Positions 7,034 through 13,887 of a stretch of 41,706 nucleotides of DNA are shown piece by piece (positions within the stretch are counted from its first letter, which is position 1; every line of letters begins with the position of its first letter). The stretch is from a virus. The notes beneath the pieces were generated by a model. That model searched no databases, was not told the origin of the DNA, and saw nothing but the letters and a program-made list of their open reading frames with translations. Position numbers and translations under genes: made by a program. Location: the IMG/VR virus record IMGVR_UViG_3300020202_000139, positions 1 through 41,706 of that record; one strand, given 5' to 3'.

Positions 7034-7293
7034 CGCTCGACCATCCCGTCTTCGACGTCTCGCGTCTTGCCGATCCCCGCGTGATGGTGAACGATCGACC
7101 GCGCGTTGATATCGACCATGGTCCCGTTCTCAAACAGGATGAAACCGCGGCCGACACCATGGCCACAGCACGCAGAGATGACGCCAGGCAGGACGCCGAG
7201 GCAGGGGTCGACGCCGCCGCGTAGTTGTTCGGTGGGCCGCTCGCCGCACTCCTCGCACACGCGACCGTCTGGCCACTGCCCGTCGCCCCTCAC
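7030..7293 (-). CDS. Hypothetical protein with cysteine pairs
   Basis: An 87-residue protein, MRGDGQWPDGRVCEECGERP at the N-terminus (CxxC), then CCGHG in the centre and a beta-like tail (GFILFENGTMVDINARSIVHHH). Four cysteines plus histidines could bind zinc. ATGA overlaps at both ends. No known family. Confidence 0.6.
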   Translation of the reverse strand: MRGDGQWPDGRVCEECGERPTEQLRGGVDPCLGVLPGVISACCGHGVGRGFILFENGTMVDINARSIVHHHAGIGKTRDVEDGMVER

Positions 7294-7550
7294 GGGAGCA
7301 CCGCTTCGAGGAACTCGGATGCGAACTCGTCAACGTTGCCGAACAGGTGTACCACGCCGCCCCACCCGTACGAGCTGTGCTCGCCCTTCGCCGCAGGAAC
7401 ACCAAGCCGCGCGATCAACTCGATCCTGAACGACACACCGCAGCAATCGCAGCCATCCATGCTGTAATCCAGAGAAGACGACTCGACCGCGTCGAGCGGA
7501 ACCCCGAACGTTTGGGCGGCCAAACGACGCACAGCCTCTTCGTACGTCAT
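7290..7550 (-). CDS. Hypothetical acidic protein, 86 residues
   Basis: An 86-residue protein beginning MTYEEAVRRLAAQTFGVP, with a central MDGCDCCGVSF cysteine cluster and an acidic, aromatic C-terminus (HSSYGWGGVVHLFGNVDEF). It directly follows the NeuB-like gene with a 4-base overlap, so the two are co-translated; whether it helps the sugar pathway is unknown. Confidence 0.6.
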   Translation of the reverse strand: MTYEEAVRRLAAQTFGVPLDAVESSSLDYSMDGCDCCGVSFRIELIARLGVPAAKGEHSSYGWGGVVHLFGNVDEFASEFLEAVLP

Positions 7551-8563
7551 CGCAGCACCGCTTCGACGACCGCTTCTTCGGCGTGCACGTCACGGGTCAA
7601 CTCGGCGCCAACCACCTCATCCCACTTGAGCGGCGACATGCCATCGGCGGGCCGCAGACAGATCAGATCGGCGGCGGACAGGCGGTGCCCTTTCGGCAGC
7701 GACCGCGCGAAGTGGATGGACCGGGACGCGCCGTACCGTGCCGCGGTTTCCTCGGGCAGCGGCGCCAACTTCCCGTCGCCCATCATCACCGCCGCGGTGT
7801 TCGCGGCCCGCACGTAGTCGGCGAGGTGTTCCGGGTCCAACGCCATCGCGTCGTCGGGGCAGTCCGTGTCCCCCGGGGTCAGCGTCGTGTGCACCTCCAG
7901 CACGGTGGCTCCCATGAACACGGCACCCATCGCCGACGCCGGTTTGCCGACGTGATCGGAGTAGCCGACGGTGGCTGAGCCCATCAGTTGCTCGATAACG
8001 CAGCGCAACGTCTTGATCCGCCGCAGCTCGGCCGTGTGGAGTGGTGCCGGATAGATCAGCGTGCATGCAAGCCACACCGTCTGGCTATCGCGCAACTCTC
8101 GCGCCGCCCCTATGATCTCCGCCTCGGTCGCCGCCCCAGTGGACACGATGATCGGCCGCGTCGCCACCTCCGCGACCGCGCGCAGCAGCGGCACGTTCGT
8201 CAGATCCCCCGACGCGATCTTGAACACGACACCGGGGATCCCGGCCAGGATCTCGACGGCGTACAGGTCGAACGGGGACGCCACGAAATCCAAGCCGACC
8301 TCGGTGCAGTGCTGCGCGACCTCCGTCCACTGCATGTACGGGACCGAACGCGACGCGGTGAAGCTGTCGCGTTGGGTTGGGACCTTGGCGTGCCGCCAGT
8401 ACGGGCGAGCGTCCGCGGTGGCGATCAGTTCGGGGGTGAGCAGCTGCGTCTTGAACGCGGAGGCGCCGGCGGCCCGCGCGGCGTCGACCATGCGGTGCGC
8501 GGCGTCGATGTCGCCGTGCATCGTCATCCCGTACTCGGCGATCACCTTGATTGGATCGGTCAC
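7547..8563 (-). CDS. Nonulosonic acid synthase (NeuB/PseI/LegI family)
   Basis: A 338-residue enzyme, the usual NeuB length, starting at GTG 8563 (GTGA overlap). The NeuB TIM barrel spans about residues 1-275: IAEYGMTMHGD in place of the common IAE-G-NHNG, AGASAFKTQ, DFVASPFDL, FKIASGDLTN, RPIIVSTGAA, and VGYSDHVGKP. The C-terminal 60 residues form a SAF (antifreeze-like) domain with SIHFARSLPKGHRLSAADL and LRPADGM. The family condenses phosphoenolpyruvate with an N-acetylated hexose to make sialic, legionaminic or pseudaminic acid in the cytoplasm. A fused PseF-PseG gene lies 2 kb upstream in the same operon, which favours pseudaminic-type chemistry. Exact substrate is inferred. Confidence 0.92.
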   Translation of the reverse strand: MTDPIKVIAEYGMTMHGDIDAAHRMVDAARAAGASAFKTQLLTPELIATADARPYWRHAKVPTQRDSFTASRSVPYMQWTEVAQHCTEVGLDFVASPFDLYAVEILAGIPGVVFKIASGDLTNVPLLRAVAEVATRPIIVSTGAATEAEIIGAARELRDSQTVWLACTLIYPAPLHTAELRRIKTLRCVIEQLMGSATVGYSDHVGKPASAMGAVFMGATVLEVHTTLTPGDTDCPDDAMALDPEHLADYVRAANTAAVMMGDGKLAPLPEETAARYGASRSIHFARSLPKGHRLSAADLICLRPADGMSPLKWDEVVGAELTRDVHAEEAVVEAVLR

Positions 8564-9045
8564 GCGGCTCTCCTTCGTTCTTGGTCGCGCAGCGAACGAG
8601 AGCGCTGGCACGTCCTGCAGAGCCGATGGCCCTTTCTCGTCCAGTAGATGTTCTCCGGCGCGTACTCGTGGCCTTGTGGACAGTGGGTCTTGCGAGCATT
8701 GCGGCCCGAGACGCTGAAGCCGCGCAGTTGGTTGACTTGACGAGTGACCGGTTCCAGATGCGCTGGCTTGACGCACCTCGGGTTGCGGCATAGATGATCC
8801 AACTCCAGGCCATCGGGGATGGGACCGACGAGCAACTCGTATAGGAACCGATGCGCCTGCCACCCGCGCTTTCGGTAGCGCAACCGTCCGTATCCCTTCC
8901 GGTCAAGCGACGCCTGCCACTCCCAGCAGCCGTCACCGATCGTGACCTTGTCCATCAGTCGGTCGAGGATCGGCTTACCCTCGCCGGACAGGTCACTCGC
9001 GCCTACCGCGATCTCGTGCTCGGCGATGTCTCGCAGTTCGCTCAC
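8560..9045 (-). CDS. HNH endonuclease with C-terminal zinc ribbon
   Basis: A 161-residue protein starting at GTG 9045 (GTGA overlap). It has an N-terminal CWEWQASLDRKGYGRLRY, the nuclease core ELDHLCRNPRCVKPAHLEPV (H-N-H and cysteine residues), and a C-terminal HCPQGHEY...CRTCQRSR ribbon. This is the HNH_3 type common as free-standing homing endonucleases in actinophages. A second, related copy is at 26772. Its insertion between the NeuB gene and a string of tiny genes is typical of a mobile intergenic nuclease that kept the reading-frame coupling. Confidence 0.88.
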   Translation of the reverse strand: MSELRDIAEHEIAVGASDLSGEGKPILDRLMDKVTIGDGCWEWQASLDRKGYGRLRYRKRGWQAHRFLYELLVGPIPDGLELDHLCRNPRCVKPAHLEPVTRQVNQLRGFSVSGRNARKTHCPQGHEYAPENIYWTRKGHRLCRTCQRSRSLRDQERRRAA

Positions 9046-9245
9046 GGCAGACCTCCCGGTGACGCGGCGACGATCGGGGTGGAGATCCCGCCGACCGTGG
9101 TCGGGTCCGCGTCGGGTTCGACCTCGCGGACGGTGATGCCGTCGGTGCGGGCCCAACCCAACCAGCACGCGACCTGTTCGACCATGTCGTCGGCGGACTC
9201 GGCCGCGTGGATGCCGTAGTCGACGGTGACCCGGAAGTGCTTCAT
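9042..9245 (-). CDS. Small hypothetical protein, 67 residues
   Basis: A 67-residue protein (MKHFRVTVDYGIHAAESADD...) with a beta strand, a helix (DDMVEQVACWLGWA) and another strand (GITVREVEPDADP). The fold order resembles small ferredoxin-like proteins. ATGA at its start and GTGA at its end couple it to its neighbours. Function unknown. Confidence 0.6.
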   Translation of the reverse strand: MKHFRVTVDYGIHAAESADDMVEQVACWLGWARTDGITVREVEPDADPTTVGGISTPIVAASPGGLP

Positions 9246-9454
9246 GTCTGGCCGCCAATGAACCGGCGCCACGCTTCGGCGGGCGTCAACGGAGCGGGCG
9301 GCGACGCGGGGCCGGTGGACACGATCACGTCGTCGTCGAGCCCGAACATGCACTGTCGGTACGAGCAGTACCGGTAGGTGACCTTGTTGACGGTGGTGAC
9401 GAGGGTGCCGGCACCGCAGCGTGGGCACTGGCCGTCATCCCACTCGGCGCTCAT
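9242..9454 (-). CDS. Small zinc-ribbon protein
   Basis: A 70-residue protein with CPRCGAGTLV near residue 10 and CSYRQCMFG near residue 30, a standard four-cysteine zinc ribbon, then a proline-rich linker and WRRFIGGQT. Tiny zinc ribbons are frequent in actinophage accessory regions, without known function. Start set by ATGA overlap. Confidence 0.65.
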   Translation of the reverse strand: MSAEWDDGQCPRCGAGTLVTTVNKVTYRYCSYRQCMFGLDDDVIVSTGPASPPAPLTPAEAWRRFIGGQT

Positions 9455-9660
9455 CGGTACCGCTCCATCAGCGCCTCGGCCTCCGCGTTGATGCGGTCCA
9501 CGTCGCTCCACACCTTGGCGGCGTACACCTGCATCACCGATGCAAACACCATCGCTGCGGTCGGGATCCAGAACCACGGGCTCACTGCGACGGCGGCCCA
9601 CGCGTAGATGAGTGCCGCCGCGCCGTACCCCATGGCCGCGAAGATCGACACCCACTTCAT
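9451..9660 (-). CDS. Small membrane protein with cytoplasmic helix
   Basis: A 69-residue protein with two hydrophobic segments close together (residues 2-24, FAAMGYGAAALIYAWAAVAV, and 27-46, FWIPTAAMVFASVMQVY) and a charged helical tail (DVDRINAEAEALMERYR). Likely a two-helix membrane hairpin. Overlaps a 31-residue membrane peptide gene upstream by ATGA. Confidence 0.65.
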   Translation of the reverse strand: MKWVSIFAAMGYGAAALIYAWAAVAVSPWFWIPTAAMVFASVMQVYAAKVWSDVDRINAEAEALMERYR

Positions 9661-9752
9661 GACGCGGCCCGGTTCTCTGCGATCAGAAGGAACGTCAACA
9701 CCAGCACCGTCACCACCGACCCGACCAGCACACCCACAACAAAACGGCTCAT
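9657..9752 (-). CDS. 31-residue single-helix membrane peptide
   Basis: A very short gene, coded MSRFVVGVLVGSVVTVLVLT followed by FLLIAENRAAS. Residues 4-24 are one uninterrupted hydrophobic helix after a positively charged start. Both ends overlap neighbours by ATGA (9749-9752 and 9657-9660), which is strong support that such a small frame is real. Function unknown; lysis-regulator or membrane-sensor roles are conceivable. Confidence 0.6.
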   Translation of the reverse strand: MSRFVVGVLVGSVVTVLVLTFLLIAENRAAS

Positions 9753-9940
9753 GACCCGAACTCGTTCGCGGTGATGTCGTACGCCGATTCCAACACGTCA
9801 AGCGCGGCGCACTCCTCGACGCCAAGGTCGATCAGACGGACAGCGAGTTTCGCCATGTCCTCGTCGCCGGTGTGGAACCATCCGTCGCCGCCGGCCATGT
9901 CCGTGATGCGTTGGCGCCCCTCGGCGCTGAGTCCGGTCAC
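9749..9940 (-). CDS. Small acidic hypothetical protein
   Basis: A 63-residue protein starting at GTG 9940, which overlaps the upstream stop as GTGA. Acidic and helical (EDMAKLAVRLIDLGVEECAALDVLESAYD). Its stop overlaps the ATG of the 31-residue membrane peptide. No family recognised. Confidence 0.58.
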   Translation of the reverse strand: MTGLSAEGRQRITDMAGGDGWFHTGDEDMAKLAVRLIDLGVEECAALDVLESAYDITANEFGS

Positions 9941-10131
9941 GACGAACCTGCGCTTGTCCTGATGATCGTCATGACCCGCGATTGGGCCCGATCCATCTCG
10001 TCCCGCGCCTCCCACAGCGCTTTCGCGGCAGCATCCGCGGCAGCAGCCTTGGCTTCGCTGTCGCGGCGACGGCCGTCGAACACGCGGATAGCCAACTGGC
10101 AGGCGGCCACCGCTTCTTCCAACTCGGTCAT
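9937..10131 (-). CDS. Small coiled-coil protein
   Basis: A 64-residue, Ala/Arg/Glu-rich helical protein (MTELEEAVAACQLAIRVFDG then SEAKAAAADAAAKALWEARD), probably a coiled coil. ATGA start at 10131. No further function can be assigned. Confidence 0.6.
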   Translation of the reverse strand: MTELEEAVAACQLAIRVFDGRRRDSEAKAAAADAAAKALWEARDEMDRAQSRVMTIIRTSAGSS

Positions 10132-10403
10132 GTGTCCTCCTCGATCTCGATTCGCCACAGGTCCACCCACCGGCGTTCCAACGTCCCGTCGTCGTTGGCA
10201 TGCTCAACCCCACGCACCGTCTCAACCACGTCCACGTCGGCCACGTCGGCCGGTGTGGCGCCCTGCGGCAGGATCACGTGATGCCCCGCCGGGTAGCGCT
10301 CCGCCGAGGGAACGATGACGCCGTGGTACTCGTAGCAGTCGACGTCCTCGACGACCCGCCAGGTGCCGCTGAACGCGACGAGAGCGCCCGTTTGGATGGT
10401 CAT
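10128..10403 (-). CDS. Small beta-rich protein (SH3-like)
   Basis: A 91-residue protein with a strand-rich N-terminus (MTIQTGALVAFSGTWRVVED, YHGVIVP, HHVILPQG) and a charged C-terminus with RRWVDLWRIEIEEDT. The GALVAF...WRVV pattern resembles SH3/KOW-type folds. It is the second gene after the PseF-PseG fusion and coupled by ATGA overlaps. Family not certain. Confidence 0.6.
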   Translation of the reverse strand: MTIQTGALVAFSGTWRVVEDVDCYEYHGVIVPSAERYPAGHHVILPQGATPADVADVDVVETVRGVEHANDDGTLERRWVDLWRIEIEEDT

Positions 10404-10636
10404 GGCGCATCCTCCGTGTCGTCCTCGACTTCGTGCCCGAGGACGAACGCTGCGAATTGCGCCGCACGAGTCAGGTAGTAATCCGTGCCGAGACCCACAC
10501 CCGCCGATTCGACGGCGAGACGCAGCGCCTCCATGCGCAGTTGGTCGTCGACGGTCAGGTCAACGGCCGGGCTGTACGTCCTGTAGAACATCGGCGGACT
10601 GAACACCCCGCCATGTGCTGGGTCGCCGTAGGTCAC
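10400..10636 (-). CDS. Hypothetical protein, possible RHH/copG-like C-terminus
   Basis: A 78-residue protein. From residue 24 it reads SPAVDLTVDDQLRMEALRLA and then a long helix (DYYLTRAAQFAAFVLGHE), a strand-helix-helix order like ribbon-helix-helix proteins. The extreme C-terminus is acidic. It overlaps the PseF-PseG gene by ATGA. DNA binding is only a possibility. Confidence 0.55.
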   Translation of the reverse strand: MTYGDPAHGGVFSPPMFYRTYSPAVDLTVDDQLRMEALRLAVESAGVGLGTDYYLTRAAQFAAFVLGHEVEDDTEDAP

Positions 10637-12225
10637 GCTGCTCTCCTTTGGTTGGCGAGGGTCGTGATCAGCCCCGCGATTCGTTCCGCACCGTCACGAG
10701 GCACCGCCGCCCGCAACGCCTCCCCCACCTCCGGTGCCCGCAACAAGCCGGCCACCGCCCCCACGATCTGCTCGTCTGTCACCTGCCACGCCGGCGGCAG
10801 ATAGGTCACGCCGTCGTGATGGAAGTGCGACAGTTCGCGCACGTTCGCGGCGATCGACACGACCGGGCGGCCCATCGCCATCGCCTCCGTCACCGTCCGC
10901 CCGCGTGATGTGACCACGACATCGGCTTTGCGCATCAACGCCGCCATCGGCACCTCGCGGGTCTTCACCCACGTGACCCCGTCGACCAGGTCGCCGTTGC
11001 TGACGTACAGGGACGGTGGGGCGACGACGGTCACCTTCGACATCCAGCCGCCCTCGAACACGAGCCCGGTCAACGCCCGCGCGACCCGCAGGTTCAATCC
11101 GGCCGGATCGGTGCCGCCGAACGTCACCAGCACACGCCCGTCCCCCGGCGGCGGGCACGGCGGCCCGCAGAACTCGGGGCGCAGCACCGACCACTCCGGG
11201 CCCGACAACGGGAACCCGGCGTACAGCTCATTGATCACGGCGTCGGCGAGCATGGAGCCAGGGCCGCGGTCCTCGAACGTCACCACGGACGCCCCCATGT
11301 AGTGCGCGGCCGCGACCTCGGTCACGGTCGTGTCCAGCCGGTCGAAGACCACCGCGTCGAACCCGCCGAGCACCAGCGCGTCCCACGACGGGTGCGCGTC
11401 CTGAATAACGCCGTGCGATTCGACGGCGTCCCACGCCCATTCGGGGGCGTCGTCCACGAAGCACACCTCGACGTGATGCTGCGACAGGTGATCGATCAAC
11501 GTCAACGCCCGGTGCAAGTGCCCGGACCCGGTCTGCTCGGATGCTTCGACCACGAACAGGATGCGGCGCCGGCCGGCGGCGGCCCGGGCCACATGCAAAT
11601 CCCACGGTGTGTCCACGTCCAAACCTTCGAGCGGGGTGACCTCCCAGCGGAGATGCTTCGACGACGACACCGGACAGGACTTCACGGTTGACGGCGTGAC
11701 CCACAGCCGCAGCCCCCCGGTTTCCCGCTCCGACACGACGCCCTGCTGTTGGCGGGACACGGCTTGGCCGTGCAGTTTCGGTTCGCCGTCATGCAACCAC
11801 CGCAACTCCCGTTCCATGACAACGGTGCTGCCTGTTGTCCACGACCCGCCGACGAACACGTCGAGCATCTGCGCGACGGTTTCGGCTCGCAGCCACGGGG
11901 ACGTGACCTGGGCGCAACCAACCCGGCCGGTCCACCCCATCGCGGCGACCGCGTCGGCGACCACCGCGGACAGGGTGACGTCGCCTTTGGCGAGGGAGGC
12001 GTCGCGGCGGTGCACGGGGACCTGATGTTGCGCGGCGATCTCGGCGACCACCGGGTCGTCGGTCGACACGACCACTGACAGTTCGTGGGCGGTGTATTGG
12101 CCGACGTCGGCGAGCATCGACAGGGTGCGCGACACCAGCGGCTGACCGTCAACCAGCTGGCTCGACTTTCGGGGAACGTCGACCGAACCGGCACGGCACG
12201 GCACCACGATCAGCAGGTCGCTCAT
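10633..12225 (-). CDS. Fused CMP-nonulosonate cytidylyltransferase and PseG-like hydrolase
   Basis: A 530-residue two-domain protein. Residues 1 to about 215 are a NeuA/PseF-type nucleotidyltransferase: VVPCRAGSVDVPRKS (family motif 1, with Val where Lys is usual after GS), VVVSTDDPVVAEIA, and GLDVDTPWDL at the end. Residues 220-530 are PseG-like (MurG-type GT-B fold): GSGHLHRALTL, GPEWSVLRPEF, VLVTFGGTDPAGLN, and TVTEAMAMGRPVV. PseG strips UDP from UDP-2,4-diacetamido-2,4,6-trideoxy-altrose; PseF loads the finished sugar with CMP. With the NeuB-like enzyme downstream this covers the last three steps to CMP-pseudaminic-type acid. Domain calls are from recognised motifs; exact sugar is inferred. 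Confidence 0.88.
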   Translation of the reverse strand: MSDLLIVVPCRAGSVDVPRKSSQLVDGQPLVSRTLSMLADVGQYTAHELSVVVSTDDPVVAEIAAQHQVPVHRRDASLAKGDVTLSAVVADAVAAMGWTGRVGCAQVTSPWLRAETVAQMLDVFVGGSWTTGSTVVMERELRWLHDGEPKLHGQAVSRQQQGVVSERETGGLRLWVTPSTVKSCPVSSSKHLRWEVTPLEGLDVDTPWDLHVARAAAGRRRILFVVEASEQTGSGHLHRALTLIDHLSQHHVEVCFVDDAPEWAWDAVESHGVIQDAHPSWDALVLGGFDAVVFDRLDTTVTEVAAAHYMGASVVTFEDRGPGSMLADAVINELYAGFPLSGPEWSVLRPEFCGPPCPPPGDGRVLVTFGGTDPAGLNLRVARALTGLVFEGGWMSKVTVVAPPSLYVSNGDLVDGVTWVKTREVPMAALMRKADVVVTSRGRTVTEAMAMGRPVVSIAANVRELSHFHHDGVTYLPPAWQVTDEQIVGAVAGLLRAPEVGEALRAAVPRDGAERIAGLITTLANQRRAA

Positions 12226-12473
12226 AGCTCCCCGCAGATGATCGCCATGAACGCCTCGCGCATTGTTTGCTCATCGCCCTGCGCGACGACGCCATCGGGA
12301 CCGGTGATGCGCCACAGGATGTGCTGGCCGCCGTCGCCGAGCCACCACCACTCCTCAAGCTGCGCCGCACCGAACACGCCATGAACCGTGTGGGTGTGGT
12401 TGCAGCCGCCGAGCGCAGCGGGGTCGATCGAGAAGTCGCTGAAGTCGACGGCGGCATAGTGGAAGTTCCCCAT
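12222..12473 (-). CDS. Hypothetical protein, 83 residues
   Basis: An 83-residue protein with a His/Asn-containing centre (GGCNHTHTVHGVFG) and an aromatic stretch (QLEEWWWLGDGGQHILWRIT). It starts at 12473, sharing one base with the upstream stop (TGATG), and overlaps the PseF-PseG start by ATGA. No known family. Confidence 0.62.
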   Translation of the reverse strand: MGNFHYAAVDFSDFSIDPAALGGCNHTHTVHGVFGAAQLEEWWWLGDGGQHILWRITGPDGVVAQGDEQTMREAFMAIICGEL

Positions 12474-12745
12474 CAGCACGCCTCTCGCCCGTCGGCACCC
12501 ACGCTCACCCAAACGCCTTGCGGGCCGCGATAGCCACCGAACGCCGCAATGCTGATGGCCTTGTGGGTGAACCCTTGGTGCCACCCTTCATGTTTCTCCG
12601 GGTTGAGCACCGCGGCGCCGCACTCGTCGCACTCGAACACGAGCGGCGCGTCACAGCCGTCGTGATAGTCGGACGAGTCGAACACGCCGAGCTTGCCGGC
12701 GGCCGCGTCCAACGCCGTTTCGATCAGGTCACGGCGCATACCCAT
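12473..12745 (-). CDS. Zinc-finger-like hypothetical protein
   Basis: A 90-residue protein starting MGMRRDLIETALDAAAG. The centre reads VFECDECGAAVL followed by KHEGWHQ, a CxxC...HxxxH finger of the kind also seen in the 56-residue protein at 6669. Start (TGATG) and stop (TGATG) each share one base with a neighbour. Function unknown. Confidence 0.65.
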   Translation of the reverse strand: MGMRRDLIETALDAAAGKLGVFDSSDYHDGCDAPLVFECDECGAAVLNPEKHEGWHQGFTHKAISIAAFGGYRGPQGVWVSVGADGREAC

Positions 12746-13158
12746 CACGCGAAGTCCTTCGCCGCGTCTCCGAACAGGAGACCAGCGATCTGCTCCACCG
12801 AACCGATCACCTGATGGATCCCGTACTGGTAGTTCACGGCGCACAACTCGGGGACACCCTCCCCCAGCTTCGACAGGTCGATGACGCCGGGGTTCGGTTT
12901 CGTCGGCTCGATATGCACCACGGCCCGCGGGTCGAACAACACGAGGTCACCGTCAGGGAACGACGGCAACAGCACATGCCCGGTCGGCAGGCGCTTCGCG
13001 ACGGCGGCCGGGTCGATGCCGCGGGCTTTGTCGAGCGCGTCGGTGAACTCGGAAGTCATCTCGGCTCGGAGTTGTCGTTCGGCGAGGGCTTGTTGGGCCG
13101 AGCCAGCGAGGTCGACGGCGCGGCCATTGATCGCGGGAGGGGTGCGCTTGTTGCTCAT
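12745..13158 (-). CDS. Hypothetical protein, 137 residues
   Basis: A 137-residue protein. The N-terminal half is helical (LAGSAQQALAERQLRAEMTS), the C-terminal half beta-like (HVLLPSFPDGDLVLFDP, AVVHIEPTKPNPGVID) ending in a helix (QVIGSVEQIAGLLFG). The start at 13158 overlaps the previous stop by ATGA. No family recognised. Confidence 0.65.
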   Translation of the reverse strand: MSNKRTPPAINGRAVDLAGSAQQALAERQLRAEMTSEFTDALDKARGIDPAAVAKRLPTGHVLLPSFPDGDLVLFDPRAVVHIEPTKPNPGVIDLSKLGEGVPELCAVNYQYGIHQVIGSVEQIAGLLFGDAAKDFA

Positions 13159-13832
13159 TCAGGGTTCCCTTCGGGGTTGGGGGTCTTGGCCGCGGCCTTG
13201 GCGTTGGCGCGACGCAACTGCTTCCGCACCTTGTTGATCTCGTACATGCGCTGGCCGACGTTGATGGTCTGGCCGCCGCGTAGGTGGATGAGCGCACCCA
13301 TGCCGTCATCGTCGGGTTCGACCGCGTCGATCGCCGCCTCGCGTATGTCGATCGGCTGGCGATGGCCGCGGGTCGTCAGGCACACGAACTGGTACTTGGG
13401 CATGGTTCTCCTTGTGGTGGGGACACAGAGCAGGCCGGCCAACTTCTCGCCGAACTCGGCGACGGAGCGGGCAGGATCTGGCGTGCGCTCGTGTCGCTCA
13501 TCGGTGGGCGACGGCTGGTAGGTGGCGTCGACGAGGCGGTCGTCGCGCTCGACCCGCGGCGGGAATCCGTGCCCCTCGATCATTTGCGCCAACGCCCGGC
13601 CCCGCTCCGCTTTCGGGCACCGCTCGAACCAACCCCGCTCCTGCGCGGTCAGCACGAACCATTCGCCGTCGTCGCGACGGGCGACCGCTACCCGGGCACC
13701 AGCGGTGAACGACCGGTTGCCGTTCTCGGGTTCCTGCTCGACCGGTTCAACGAACCATTCGACGGTCCAGCCGTCAGGCCATGTCGGATCGATCTCGAAC
13801 CGGGTCGGTTGACACTGGGTGCGGGGGTCCAT
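13155..13832 (-). CDS. Two-part hypothetical protein with internal start
   Basis: A continuous 225-codon frame from ATG 13832. The first 143 residues (MDPRTQCQPTRFEIDPTW...DPARSVAEFGEKLAGLL) and the last 82 (from MPKYQFVCLTTRGHR at 13403) look like two separate proteins, and the second ATG has a strong ribosome site, AAGGAGAACC, directly before it. No stop codon separates them. Either the upstream gene has lost its stop and is fused, or the second is translated both alone and as part of the long form. Neither half belongs to a family I recognise; the second has a strand-rich DAVEPDDDGMGALIHLRGGQ segment. The 55 bases up to the terminase stop hold a short overlapping frame of no clear value. 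Confidence 0.6.
   Translation of the reverse strand: MDPRTQCQPTRFEIDPTWPDGWTVEWFVEPVEQEPENGNRSFTAGARVAVARRDDGEWFVLTAQERGWFERCPKAERGRALAQMIEGHGFPPRVERDDRLVDATYQPSPTDERHERTPDPARSVAEFGEKLAGLLCVPTTRRTMPKYQFVCLTTRGHRQPIDIREAAIDAVEPDDDGMGALIHLRGGQTINVGQRMYEINKVRKQLRRANAKAAAKTPNPEGNPE
13404..13413 (-). promoter_or_regulatory. Internal ribosome-binding site
   Basis: Minus-strand AAGGAGAACC immediately precedes ATG 13403 inside an open frame. It is one of the best Shine-Dalgarno matches in a region where most starts rely on 4-base overlaps, so it argues for independent translation of the last 82 residues. Confidence 0.6.
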
Positions 13833-13887
13833 CGGGGTCGATCTTGAACACTTCCGGGCACACCGCAACGCGGTTTCTTCGGAAATC

